From NCBI GenBank assembly GCA_009363875.1, contig CM018687.1:22203764-22267763 (forward strand): a stretch of 64,000 bases of DNA, given 5' to 3'. Origin of the DNA: Mikania micrantha. Taxonomy: Eukaryota; Streptophyta; Magnoliopsida; Asterales; Asteraceae. The notes under the pieces were generated by a model that ran no database searches, was not told the DNA's origin, and saw only the letters and a program-made list of their open reading frames with translations. Shown here piece by piece: positions 1 to 10,306 of the stretch. Numbering within the stretch: the stretch's first letter is position 1; the number at the start of each line of letters is the position of its first letter. The position numbers and the translations under genes were made by a program.

Positions 1-2
1 AT

Positions 3-375
3 GTTCAAATAATAAATTACTCTTAAAAGATTAACCCAAGATAACCCGTCAAGATAAAACCAAATCTTGGATTTTTTTTAACATCATTGTATGACATCTA
101 CAACACTTTCTTCTCTTATGAGTTTGCGAAAATCATCACCGTTTGAAACGTAACATCATTGTAAATTTTTCACTTACAACAATGTAACTCTTTTAGGCTT
201 AAAACTTACAATGATGTTACGTCTCAATCGCTGATGAATTTTCGCAAACTCATAAAAGAAGAAAGTTTTGTATATGTCTTACAATGATGTTAAAAAAATT
301 CAAGATTTGGCTTTATCCTGGCAAAGTTATTCGGGTTAATGCTTTAAAATTGAGTTATTTTATGTTCACAATCCT
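3..375. mobile_element. Foldback MITE, family A copy 1
   Basis: Nearly the whole element is one long imperfect inverted repeat: the left arm (TTCAAATAATAA..., then AACATCATTGTA and GAGTTTGCGAAAAT) reappears reverse-complemented in the right arm, ending near 372. The loop is around 170-190. It has no coding capacity. A second copy with the same arms lies at 15556-15925. The superfamily is uncertain because no target duplication can be read at the window edge. Confidence 0.75.
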
Positions 376-401
376 ATATTTATATATATATATTAGAGAG
401 A

Positions 402-1772
402 TAGGGGATGGAATTTTTTATAACCCTTAACTTTTGTTACAACCCATTAACTATCATCCGATGGTTACTTTAAAAAGATAAGTGTATAGGATCGTGCCAC
501 GTGTCAATTTTCCTTTTTTTAATAAGAAAGGCATTTAGGACATTTGTTATTTAAGTAAAGTTTACCCCCTTTTTTTTAAACATTCATAACTTATTATACT
601 ATATTATTTTTTTAAAAAAATTGCACCATTATACTCGGCTCATTTTTCTCTTTAATTTCGTTATAGTCTCGACTATTTTTTTTTATCTCATGTATTTACA
701 TCATTGTAACGAGCTTAAAGATAGCAAATTAATTAAAAAATTTTTCTAACAATGGTAAATTAGAGTAATGTAACATAAAATGAAGTAATGTAACACAAAA
801 TGAAGTAATTTACAATGACATAATTAACGGTGGCGAAACACATTATTTACAGTGATGTAATTTCCCTTTATTTCCCGTTAAAATGTTGACTAGTTTTTTT
901 AATTTTTTTTCTCATTGTCTATTATTTACATCGATGTAACGAGCATAAATATATCACATTATTTTGAATTTTTTCTAACAAATGATAAATTACAGTGATG
1001 TAATATAACACATTATTTTATTTTTTTCTCTAACAATGATAATTATAATGATAAATTACAGTGATGTAATATAACACATTATTTTGATATTTTTTCTCTA
1101 ACAATGATAATTATAGTGATGTAATTTATCATTGTTCGAAAAAAATTCAAACTAATTTGTTGTATTTAGGCTCGTTACAAATTAGGGATGAGCAAAAAGC
1201 CAAAAAAAAACGAACCGAAACCGAATTAACCGAAAAAACCGAACCGGAACCAAATTAACCGAAAAAACCGAACCGGAACCGAATTACCCGGAAAAACCGA
1301 ACCGGAACCAAATTAACCGAAAAAACCGAACCGGAACCGAATTAACCGAAAAAAACCGAAACCGAATTTCGTGTCAATGTAAATTACATCACGCTAAATT
1401 ACGTCAATGTAAATTACATCACTGTAATTTGTCATTGTTAGAAAAAATTTCAAATAAATTTGTTATATTTAAGCTCGTTACAATGATGTAAATATATGGC
1501 ATATAAAAAAAGTAAAAAAAATTAGTCGAAACTATAACGGAATTAAAGAGAAAAATGAGACTAATATAATGGAGCAATTTTTTTAAAAAAATAATATATT
1601 ATAAAAAAATTATTAATGTTTAAAAAAGAGTGGGGAAACTTATAAAAGGTAAAATGACTATGATGCCCTTTCTAATATTTTAATTAAAAGCTTATATGTA
1701 ACTTTGTTATTGGTTGAAATGGGTTATGTAGCTATAGCAAAAGATAAGAGTTATAAAAAATTACATCCCCTA
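402..1772. mobile_element. Non-autonomous inverted-repeat element, family B copy 1
   Basis: The ends form terminal inverted repeats of about 30 bp: the left end starts TAGGGGATGGAATTTTTTAT and the right end is its near-exact reverse complement. The element is flanked by (TA)n on both sides, so a TA-type target is likely. The interior is AT-rich, non-coding, and repeats ACAGTGATGTAAT-like words. A second copy is at 15948-17240, again just after a family A element. Preference for TA microsatellites resembles the rice Micron MITEs, but I cannot assign a superfamily. Confidence 0.7.
1203..1366. repeat. Tandem repeat of an ACCGAACCGGAACC-type unit
   Basis: About five copies of a unit near 29 bp built from ACCGAACCGGAACC and AATTAACCGAAAA, inside the family B element. 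The other copy of the element carries a shortened version at about 16755-16850, so the number of units varies between copies. Confidence 0.8.
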
Positions 1773-1785
1773 TATATATATATAT

Positions 1786-2184
1786 ATAGGGGATGGTTCC
1801 ATTGTTAACCCTTCCTTATAGCGTTAACCGCTTAACCCTAGCGTTTTTTGCCGGAATCTTTGTTTTTTTTCATGGTTTTTATTATACATAAATAGGGGGT
1901 TTGTTTTTTGTGTTTTTGCTAATTCATCACCGTTTAGAAGTTATAATAAGTGTAAGTATAAGTTGCTTACACTTACTTACATCAGATAGGGATTGTAAGT
2001 AAGTGTAAGTAACTTACACTTACTATAACTTCTAAACGGTGATGAATTAGCAAAAACACAAAAAAGAAACCCCTCTATTTATGTATAATAAAACCATGAA
2101 AAAAAACAAAGATTTGGGCAAAAAACGTTAGGGTTAAACGGTTAACGCTATAAGGAAGGGCTAACATTTGATCCTTCCCCTATA
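1786..2184. mobile_element. Foldback MITE, family C copy 1
   Basis: A near-perfect palindrome of about 400 bp. The left arm (AGGGGATGGTTCCATTGTTA...) and right arm (...TAACATTTGATCCTTCCCCT) are reverse complements, including the blocks GCTAATTCATCACCG and AACGGTGATGAATTAGC. The centre near 1985 is rich in AAGTGTAAGT. It is bounded by (TA)n. Confidence 0.8.
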
Positions 2185-2197
2185 TAAACATATTTAT

Positions 2198-2593
2198 ATA
2201 GGGGATGGTTCCATTGTTAACCCTCCCTTATAGCGTTAACCCGTTACCATGGCGTTTTTTGCCCGAATCTTTGTTTTTTTTTGTCATGGTTTTTATTATA
2301 CATAAATAGAGGGGGGGTTTCTTTTTTGTGTTTTTGCTAATTCATCACCATTTAGAAATTAAATCAAAGTGTAAGTAAGTGTAAGTTTCTTACACTTACT
2401 TACGTCACATAGTGTAACTTAAACTTACAATTGATTTAATTTCTAAACGGTGATGAATTAGCAAAAACACAAAAAAGAAACCCCTATTTATGTATATAAT
2501 AAAAACCATGAAAAAAAACAAAGATTCGGGCAAAAATTGCCAGGGTTAACGGGTTAACGCTATAAGGGAGGGTTAACATTTATCCTAGATAGG
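2198..2593. mobile_element. Foldback MITE, family C copy 2
   Basis: The same family and orientation as the element ending at 2184, from which it is separated by a short AT stretch. Its arms pair over most of their length, with the centre near 2395. The right edge (ATCCTAGATAGG) is degraded and abuts the target duplication of the Athila element. Confidence 0.75.
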
Positions 2594-3830
2594 GAAGTTG
2601 ATGTGCGTGAAACTATATATTTTAATGATAAATTTTTCACACAGATTTTAGTTTTAAAATGGTTTTTACTAGAAACTAAATCACACACAATAGACAAGTA
2701 TACCTATCGTATAATAATATAGCTTATGGTAGGAACCGGATATCAATCCGTGGACACGATATCTCTCAATACTAAACCTCGGTCAATGTTTAGCAACAAC
2801 ATGAAAAAGTCGGGTTTGTGAATTTTAAAATAATAACTAAAAGGAGATTTTTCAAATAATCTAAAGTCTAAGAAAATTGCCTAGATCATGAATCCACTTA
2901 GTCTAGTGATGTGATTAATATGAATTGGTAAATCGAATGTTGACTAGATTCCGGTCAAAGATATCTAATCTTATAATCTTTTGGAAAATTAAAATGATAA
3001 ACACATTTTAATCACGTAGGATTATTTTATGAAGCCTAATGTTAAGGTCTATGTCAAGATTTAATCAAGAATTAGTCATCCGTCAAGAATCTTAATTCTA
3101 CAACTTAAGAAAACTAATATGACTTATACACACTAATCACCCTAAGTTGTATAAATTCAAAAAAGTCACAATTTCTTCCAACTTACAATCTATGAACACA
3201 ATCATGTAAATGAGGTCATTTGGCCATAATTTCCTAACTTACATATTAATCATATTCAACAAATCATAATATCACCGTGGTTTTTCCAAACTTTAGTGAA
3301 AGAAAGTATACTTATGCAAGTTTTATAACATTCAAGAAACCAATTATCATTCCTAATCTCATGGCATAATTTTAAAAACAAGTTGTAAGATTATAAACAA
3401 ATGTTTGATCATGGTTTTCCAACATAATATTACTAAACATTCATCATTCTTGAACATTAATCAACCTACACAATTTTACAACATCACTGGAATATAATCA
3501 TAACTTCATCTTGAATCTTGACATAAACTCATTTGACCAATTCATAAAATCAACATCACATAAACATAAGTTTCATCATAATCTAGACAATGAAGTGATT
3601 AGCCCATAAGGCTTACAAGAACAATAACAAAGTGGCTGAAAATAACAAGAGACATGATTAAATTAACAAAATGCAAACCACTAGCAAGCAAGGATTGAAA
3701 CAAGATGGTGTTGGATGCTCCTTGAATCTTCAAGACCTTCAGAATCTCCCTTGGATACCCTTAAGAAATCTGAACAGAAGGTATTTCAGCTCCAGGAAGT
3801 CCAACCCTTTGAAATGAGGTGAAAAGCTCA

Positions 3831-3840
3831 ATTTATAGAA
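3831..3840 (-). promoter_or_regulatory. Candidate TATA box of the Athila LTR
   Basis: TTCTATAAAT on the minus strand, conserved in the other LTR at about 14903-14912. It sits about 15 bp downstream, in the sense direction, of the GCACGGTCGTGC array. The position relative to the array matches that seen in the two SIRE-type LTRs. Confidence 0.6.
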
Positions 3841-3853
3841 ATTCTGGAACTTG

Positions 3854-4259
3854 GCACGGTCGTGCACCATAGGTGCACGGTCGTGCAAGGTGCTACAGTA
3901 CTCTACTTTTGGTCTGGGACGGTTGTCGAAGTTGCCATTTTCAGCTAAGTCTCGAAAATTGACTCAAGGTGTCAGGCACGGTCGTGCCAAAAGTCGCACG
4001 GTCGTGCGCAAGTCATCATGGTCGGCACTACCTCCATTTGGCCCGGCACTGCCTTGCTTTGGCCCGGAACTGGCTAGGCTGCACGGTCGTGCTTGGCTTA
4101 TGCACGGTCGTGCATAAGCCGGCACTACCATGCATGGCCTAGCACTACCTGATTGCACGGTCATGCAAGAAGGTGCACGGTCGTGCATAGGCAAGCACTG
4201 CCATGCATGGCCTAGCACTACCTGATTGCACTGTCGTGCAAAGTTGTGCACGGTCGTGC
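3854..4259. repeat. GCACGGTCGTGC palindrome array in the 3' LTR
   Basis: Ten copies of GCACGGTCGTGC, eight exact and two with one mismatch, at irregular spacing. The arms GCACG and CGTGC pair perfectly around a 2-base centre. In the sense direction the array lies immediately upstream of the LTR TATA box. Decayed or related words such as GGCCCGGCACTGCC fill the gaps. The matching array in the 5' LTR is at 14926-15331, and the same motif recurs upstream of the env-like ORF. Confidence 0.95.
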
Positions 4260-4479
4260 ATGGGCCGGCGCAAGATTTGGCATGACAGTGCACATCTGGG
4301 GATTTGCTTAGAAAATGCTGAAATTCCATACAACGCTTGAATTTCTTCCGAGCAAGGCCGTTTATCCTACAAATTCACAAAAACAATAATTATGACTATT
4401 TGCGAATGAATTTGCATGTTATTAACGTTAAAACCGGGGGAATTTGAGTCGAATAATATGTATAATTTGACGTATATAA

Positions 4480-4500
4480 AAAATCCTCACACTTGAACTT
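4480..4500 (-). other. Polypurine tract of the Athila-type element
   Basis: On the minus strand this reads CAAGTGTGAGGATTTT directly before the 3' LTR. The upstream context AGGACAAGCAAAGTTCAAGTG is typical of this Gypsy lineage. It is the primer site for plus-strand DNA synthesis. Confidence 0.8.
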
Positions 4501-6007
4501 TGCTTGTCCTCAAGCAAACAATGAACCTTAATGGTGAAACAAATTTCCAAAAATCAACTTGTAAGCAACAATGAATTAAATAATCAAAAACTTAGATTGT
4601 TTTTCAAAGGTTTACCAAAATTGAAATTTTAAGCAAGAAAATAAAATCAACATTATCAACAAGAATTTATAAACAAGAGGATTCACTAACATGTTACACC
4701 CTATATTTCTCACAATGTTCACACATACTCGGTTTATTTCGGATTCATACATGTAATGTGTATGTATAGAACACTCAATTGCCAAGACAATGGATCAACA
4801 AATATGATATTTGTAATAAAAATCAACTCTAAATCAATTAGTAAAAACAAAGCATAATTTAATCCAAAGGCCTTTTATTGGGTTGTGTTTGGTTTGGAGA
4901 TGGTTGGGGATAGAAGGATTGAGATAAGGGAAATCCGTTGGCTAAGAATTTGCAAACAAAATATATACTACAAAGCCTTTTTGTCTTAAACGAGAATTTT
5001 TTTTTGACTTATATACATCAACAAGCAAACATTGTGTTGCTTAATTATTTGTTTCACAAGAACTACTAAAAGGAAATATAACTCCTTGCCAACTTTGAAA
5101 TTGGATTTCAATAAAAGAAATGGGTTAATGGAGAAAGTGGTGATGAGGGTTTGTTTGAATGACTTGATTAAATACAACTTTGTTCAAGCTTATGAGTATG
5201 GAGATGTATACTTAAACAAATATTAATTTGAATGAAACATCCGGCACACTCAATCCATAAAATATGCAATGAATATAATGCTCAAGGTTTCAAATGCTCA
5301 CAAAAAAAATGGAAGGAATGGGTAAAAATATAGGATATAACTTGTAGTTCCTCCTTTTGTCTAATCACAAATGATGATAACAAAAAAAATTTATTTTACT
5401 TGTTAAAAATTCCAAATTAAGATACCCTTTATCAAAACAAGCCTCGTTTTAATTATCAAAAACTTGTTTGCTTAACTTGTTGATTAAAAAGAATTAATTG
5501 CACCAAAAACAATAAAAGGTTCTTTGCAAAAATGCTTATTACTCTTGGACAAACAAAGTTGTATCAACAATAAACGTATACCCCGAAAGTATACCCCTCC
5601 CCACACTTGAATTGCACAATGCCCCTATTGTGCAACAAAAACATGCGAAAAATAAGAGTGATCATGCACGAGTGTGAAAAGGAAAAACACTTCCCTACGG
5701 GTCCTTGGAGAGACCGGTGTGTATAATCTGCATGAGCCTTGCAACGATAAGGGCATTCCGTGTACCTGCACTGAAAATCATCTACAAAACAAAGCTGAAA
5801 GCAACAACTCACAACAACCAAGGGACCAAAACCAAAGCACCAGATCCATCAATCCATTAAACAGCCAACCAAAAATATTGTTTACAACCCAAATGAAAAA
5901 TAAAATATACAATAAACAGAGTTAGTACGTACAACAAAATGTATAACTCTCAAAAATATAGATAACCACCAGACTAAGCTAGACTGCGGGGGAGGGATGA
6001 CATAAGA
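4501..6007 (-). other. Long non-coding 3' region of the Athila-type element
   Basis: About 1.5 kb between the end of the env-like ORF and the polypurine tract. It is AT-rich with no supported ORF. A second polypurine-like site lies within it at 5591-5609. Long non-coding stretches here are common in Athila elements. Confidence 0.7.
5591..5609 (-). other. Internal polypurine-tract-like site
   Basis: On the minus strand this reads CAAGTGTGGGGAGGGGTAT, a better purine run than the tract actually next to the LTR. It lies about 1.1 kb upstream of that tract in the sense direction. It may act as a second plus-strand primer or be a relic of an older end. Confidence 0.6.
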
Positions 6008-7669
6008 CTAATCCTCCTCATCATCATGCGATCCCGAACCGCTCGCTTCTCCATCATGACCTCCCCTGGAACATTTCTGTGCACCACCTGAAGAATAGCC
6101 ATAGTCAAACCGTGGTGGCTCAGAAACGTAGAACTGATGAAAAGCCGCAGCCGACTGATGAGACGCAAAAAGCCACTCAAAGCTCCGTCTCTGGTTGTCC
6201 TGTATCTGATGCAACAAATCATACTGCCTGGCCTGCTCAGTCTGAAAATTATCTATACGCTGATTAAATCTTTGTTGCTCAGCGTGCAGCTCCTCCTGGG
6301 ACACCTGCAATCCCGCAGACCTGTGCCACAAGTCCAGATTGGACGGGGGGTCCTGACCATGAGTGGTTGCAAAGTCCAAATACTCATCATGGGGGGATAC
6401 CCGTAGTCAAAACCCCCAAGTCCCATACCCTCGTCCGTCTCTGGTTGTCCTGTATCTGATGCAACAAATCATACTGCCTGGCCTGCTCAGTCTGAAAATT
6501 ATCTATACGCTGATTAAATCTGTGCTGTTCAGCGTGCATCTCCTCCTGGGACACCTGCAATCCCGTAAACCTGTGCCACAAGTCCAGATTGGACGGGGGG
6601 TCCGGACCATGAGTGAGTGCAAAGTCCAAATACTCATCATGGGGTGGATACCCGTAGTCAAAACCCCCAAGTCCCATACCATGTGGCCCCCTCCTTCGGG
6701 GCCCCTTTCCTCCTCGTGCTCCTCTTCCTCTTCATCCTCCTGCTCTCCTGGGACGGGATCCCAGATCCGCCCGTCCCGACCTCTCAGACGCATACCCACT
6801 GGCGTCTGCTCCACTATCTGCATGTAACGCAGAGTCCGCATATCAACCGGAGACGTATCACACACATGAGTAAAGGTAGCAATGTTCTCTTCGGTCAAGA
6901 GACCGAACGAGTCAGCCAGCTGTGTGATGTAAGCGCCCCCGCAAATGTGGCTGGACGCTAGTTTTCCTGAACTGGTCGTGAGAAAATAGGCTAAGCAATG
7001 GGCAATATTGCAATGGATGCCCCTAATCAAACAGTAGAGATAAAACAAATCTCTGGTGGGCACATTGCCCAAGCTGTCACCTCGCTGCATGATGGTGCTG
7101 ACCAGGATCCGATGAATGAACCTGTGAAGTGGGTCTCGTAGTTTCGTGGCCTTAGCTCTTCTGGGATCATATACCCCCTCAGCAACCTCGGCCCAGAACA
7201 TGGCCTTCTCAATCTTATCCTCAAAATCATGCAGTTCATCAAAAATTTCCGAATCAAGCTCTCCCTCCGTGTACAAACCCATCCTGGTCGCGAACTGCGC
7301 GACTGAAAATCTCCTCCACCTTCCCCCTAAACGGAAGGTCAACCCAAAACGTTTCCGGTAAACGTTCTGTGAGGGGAAACTAAAGGAGTATGAGGCAAAG
7401 AACTCCATTAGCAGCTCGCGATATTGCGGACGGTTGATGTAGAATAGGCGAGACCATGGTTCGGTGATTAATGGATGTAGTCTCGTTTGTTGATTGAGGT
7501 TGACCACCAAGTCCCAACTAAGACACTTCATAGGCTCGATTTGGCGCCGACGCCCCCATAGAGAATAAAGCATGGGAATACACGAGGCGTCGCGCTCGTC
7601 ATTCGGATCGAAATGCAGGAACGGGTGATCCATCTGTTCAATAAAATTCCTAAAAATATTAGTCACCAA
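6008..7669 (-). pseudogene. Athila env-like extra ORF
   Basis: The extra ORF behind pol, the position that defines Athila-type elements and is often called env-like. The open frame from 7669 contains a more plausible start at 7633 (MDHPFLHFDP), which directly follows a candidate splice acceptor. The first 280 or so residues match the general character of the plant-transposon domain found in these ORFs; an acidic run (EDEEEEEHEEE) follows. I see no signal peptide or transmembrane segment, so an envelope role is not supported. A 250-bp tandem duplication at 6185-6681 breaks the C-terminus, shifting the frame near 6680. The last unit ends in an acidic tail (GSHDDEED) at 6008. It could instead be a nuclear protein. 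Confidence 0.8.
6185..6681. repeat. Tandem duplication inside the env-like ORF
   Basis: Two direct copies of about 245-250 bp, roughly 6185-6430 and 6436-6681, encode the same segment (HRFTGLQVSQEE... and HRSAGLQVSQEE...). They differ at a handful of sites, so the duplication is recent but not brand new. It disrupts the reading frame at the junction. Confidence 0.9.
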
Positions 7670-8195
7670 AAATAAAAAATCAAAAACAGAAACTGGGCTG
7701 ATCTGGAAACTAGCACGGTCGTGCTTAAAACTGGCACGGTCGTGCAGAGCCTACAAGGACCCAGCACAGGCAGTGCAGAGCCGGCACAGGCTATCAGCAC
7801 GGTCGTGCGTTCTGAGCACGGTCGTGCGCCTCTCGAGTTTGTTCATCGCATAGGCAGTGCCAAAAAGAGCACTATCTAGGAGCACGGTCGTGCACGGTTA
7901 GTGCACGGCCGTGCTTCTTTGATTTTGGGTCTGCATAGGCAGTGCCAAATGAGGACTATCAAGGAGCACGGCCGTGCGTACGGGCCGCACGGTCGTGCAC
8001 TGTGCAGAACCGAATTCAAAGTTGAACAAAAACGAGATTTTCCATCAACAAACCAAGATTTAACCAAAATTATACAAACCCTAACAATTCTAAACCAAAA
8101 TGGTGTATTTACAAGCCCTAATTTGAACAAATCTAAGAAGTTTAGGAATTTTGTTGAAAAGAAAGATCAATTGAAAGATTGGAGGAGATTAATAC
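7634..8195 (-). other. Candidate intron before the Athila env-like ORF
   Basis: In the sense (minus) direction a donor AAAG|GTATTAATC lies at 8196/8195, after a leader-like stretch. Two acceptors are possible just before the first strong ATG: CAG at 7634-7636 or TAG at 7650-7652. The resulting 545-562 nt intron is AT-rich and contains the second palindrome array. Length and content parallel the introns predicted in the two SIRE-type elements. There is no transcript evidence here. Confidence 0.5.
7713..7998. repeat. GCACGGTCGTGC array inside the candidate intron
   Basis: Eight copies: six GCACGGTCGTGC and two of the perfect palindrome GCACGGCCGTGC. They lie between the splice donor and the start of the env-like ORF. 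The spacer words (CATAGGCAGTGCC) resemble those of the LTR array, suggesting exchange between the two arrays. Confidence 0.95.
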
Positions 8196-8322
8196 CTTTG
8201 AATCTTGAATTGGAAGATGAAAAACGAGAGAAATCGATGGGGAACCGTTTCTGAAAATGTGGAAGTGAATTATGGGAGAGATGGTGTCAAGTGGGGTAGT
8301 TATTGGGAAAATCTGACACGGC

Positions 8323-8399
8323 GCACGGTCGTGCGTACGGGCCACACGGTCGTGCATCAGAAAAAGCGCACGGCCGTGCAACTAGTCGCACAGTCGTGC
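8323..8399. repeat. GCACGGTCGTGC array between pol and the env-like leader
   Basis: Four copies (two with one mismatch each, one GCACGGCCGTGC) within 77 bp. They lie directly after the pol stop in the sense direction and before the leader and splice donor of the env-like ORF. The layout copies the LTR, where the array precedes the TATA box, but I see no clear TATA box here. Confidence 0.9.
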
Positions 8400-8483
8400 G
8401 AACCTGCAGATTTTTTTTTTAACCGAGAACCTCTCGTGATGGCTAAGTTTACTGAGTCCTCGGCTAGACTCGAGTCCCCGAAT

Positions 8484-9836
8484 TCATTTGTCCTTGGGGT
8501 GGAGTACGACGACCTCCAATGCTGGCTCGACGGGTCCGGACAAGTATTTCTTCAACCGATGGCCATTTACCTTGAAAATTCTGCCATCTTCATGCTCAAC
8601 CTCCACAGTTCCATATGGAAAAACTTCACGAACTGTGTACGGGCCAGACCATCGAGACTTCAGTTTGCCCGGGAACAGCCTAAGACGCGAGTTATAAAGC
8701 AGAACACGATCACCCACTCGGAATTGCTTGTTGTCCTTCAAGTGGCTATCATGTAGCATCTTTGTACGTTTCTTGTACCTCTTGGAGCTATCATAAGTAT
8801 CATTCCTTAGCTCCTCAACCTCATGAATCTGCAAGAATCGGCTCTTCCCCGCACTAGTTAAATCCATATTGATGGATTTCAGCGCCCAATAGGCTTTATG
8901 CTCGAGTTCAACGGGGAGGTGACACGTTTTCCCATAAATCAATTTGAATGGTCTGGTTCCTGTGGGAGTTTTGTAGGCTGTTCGGAATGCCCACAACGCG
9001 TCATTTAGCTTCACTGACCAATCCTTACGGTTTTGACCAACCGTCTTCTCCAAAATGTGCTTGATGCCCCGATTAGTGACCTCTACCTGTCCACTGGTCT
9101 GTGGATGGTATGGCGTTGAAAATCTATGGTTCACTCCATATCGTGAAAACGCCTTGTCGAGCTGGGAATTGCAGAAATGAGTCCCACGGTCACTAATGAG
9201 TGCTTTGGGGGCACCAAAGCGAGAAAACAACTCTTTCAGAAATCTCACGACCACTCTAGCATCATTGGTGGGCAAGGCTTGAGCCTCCACCCACTTGGAA
9301 ACATAATCGACTGCAACTAGAATGTATCGGTTACCGTGAGATGTTGGGAATGGCCCCATAAAATCAATACCCCAGACGTCGAAAATTTCACAGACTTGGA
9401 TTCCATTCTGGGGCATCTCATCCCGTGATGAGATGTTGCTTGCCCTTTGGCAAGCATCGCAAGCTCGGACCATATCATGAGCGTCTCTGAAGATGGTGGG
9501 CCAATAGAATCCGGCATCAAAAACCTTTTTCGCAGTAAGAGTCGCTCCATGATAACCACCAGTCGGTCCCTCATGACAATGGCTCAAAATCTTGTGCGCT
9601 TCACCTCCATGCACGCACCTACACACAATCTGATCAGCTCCAATCCTAAACAAGTAAGGATCCTCCCACATGTAATACTTGACATCAGAAAAGAACTTCT
9701 TCTGTTGATGTGTCAAGCCCTTCAACACAATCCCACACGCGAGATAATTCGCGAAATCAGCAAACCAAGGACACTCCTCATCCTGCGTCTGTATGTGCAT
9801 AAGAAACTCGTGGGGGAAATTGTCATTTATGTGCAA
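8484..9836 (-). CDS. Athila integrase with end of the RNase H linker
   Basis: A 450-residue open frame encoding integrase, which joins retrotransposon cDNA to host DNA. The zinc-binding region (HKILSHCHEG... CDACQRAS) is near residues 80-135, and the catalytic D, D and E are visible in WGIDFMGPF, LISDRGTHF and SGQVEVTNRG. The C-terminal region (FRVGDRVLLYNSRLRLFPGKL and following) is the usual GPF-type domain. It is the only pol domain with no stop or frameshift. The ATG used is incidental: the protein is normally part of a gag-pol polyprotein, and this frame is out of register with reverse transcriptase because of the deletion near 9840. Confidence 0.9.
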   Translation of the reverse strand: MHINDNFPHEFLMHIQTQDEECPWFADFANYLACGIVLKGLTHQQKKFFSDVKYYMWEDPYLFRIGADQIVCRCVHGGEAHKILSHCHEGPTGGYHGATLTAKKVFDAGFYWPTIFRDAHDMVRACDACQRASNISSRDEMPQNGIQVCEIFDVWGIDFMGPFPTSHGNRYILVAVDYVSKWVEAQALPTNDARVVVRFLKELFSRFGAPKALISDRGTHFCNSQLDKAFSRYGVNHRFSTPYHPQTSGQVEVTNRGIKHILEKTVGQNRKDWSVKLNDALWAFRTAYKTPTGTRPFKLIYGKTCHLPVELEHKAYWALKSINMDLTSAGKSRFLQIHEVEELRNDTYDSSKRYKKRTKMLHDSHLKDNKQFRVGDRVLLYNSRLRLFPGKLKSRWSGPYTVREVFPYGTVEVEHEDGRIFKVNGHRLKKYLSGPVEPALEVVVLHPKDK

Positions 9837-9837
9837 G

Positions 9838-10306
9838 CTATCTTTGAGAAATCCTTGATGAAACGCCTATAAAACCCCGCGTGTCCTAAGAAACTCCGAA
9901 TAGATTTCACAGAAATGGGTGGCGGAAGCTTGACAATGGTCTCAATCTTGGCTCGGTCGACTTCAAGTCCGTCACATTAAATCTTATGCCCTAAAACAAT
10001 GCCCTCCTTCACCATGAAGTGGCATTTCTCCCAATTCAACACCAAGTTAGCTTCTTCACACCTAGCTAACATCTTCCTCAGATTTTCCAACCAATGATCA
10101 AAGGAACTCCCAAAAACAGAAAATTCATCCATAAATACCTCCATGGAGTCCTCAATCATATCATAAAAAATAGCCACCATACAACGCTGAAATGTGGCAG
10201 GGGCATTGCACAGTCCAAAGGGCATTCGCCTGTACGCAAATGTGCCATAGGGACATGTGAATGTCATCTTCTCCTGATCCTCAGGAGCAATTGGGATTTG
10301 AAATTA
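9838..10306 (-). pseudogene. Athila reverse transcriptase, C-terminal part, RNase H deleted
   Basis: Continuation of the RT frame after an in-frame stop at 10304-10306. It contains FGLCNAPATFQRC and the catalytic loop, here FMDEF where this lineage normally has FMDDF, so one catalytic aspartate is changed to glutamate. A second stop at 9977-9979 follows GHKI. The similarity resumes to FYRRFIKDFSKIA near 9845 and then jumps straight into the sequence preceding integrase, so essentially all of RNase H is missing. Confidence 0.85.

Larger units (their letters stand above)
2599..4479 (-). repeat. 3' LTR of the Athila-type element
   Basis: Direct repeat of 13671-15551. In the plus-strand view it starts TGATGTGCG and should end in CA; here the last two bases read AA instead of CA. 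A candidate TATA box (TTCTATAAAT, minus strand) lies at 3831-3840, directly downstream in the sense direction of a palindrome array. ORFs within the LTR are by-products of that array. Confidence 0.95.

Noticed and set aside
3851..4333. Several ORFs on both strands in the Athila LTR (also 14923-15405)
   Set aside because: They read through the GCACGGTCGTGC array in different frames and occur in both LTRs; the amino acid repeats come from the DNA motif.
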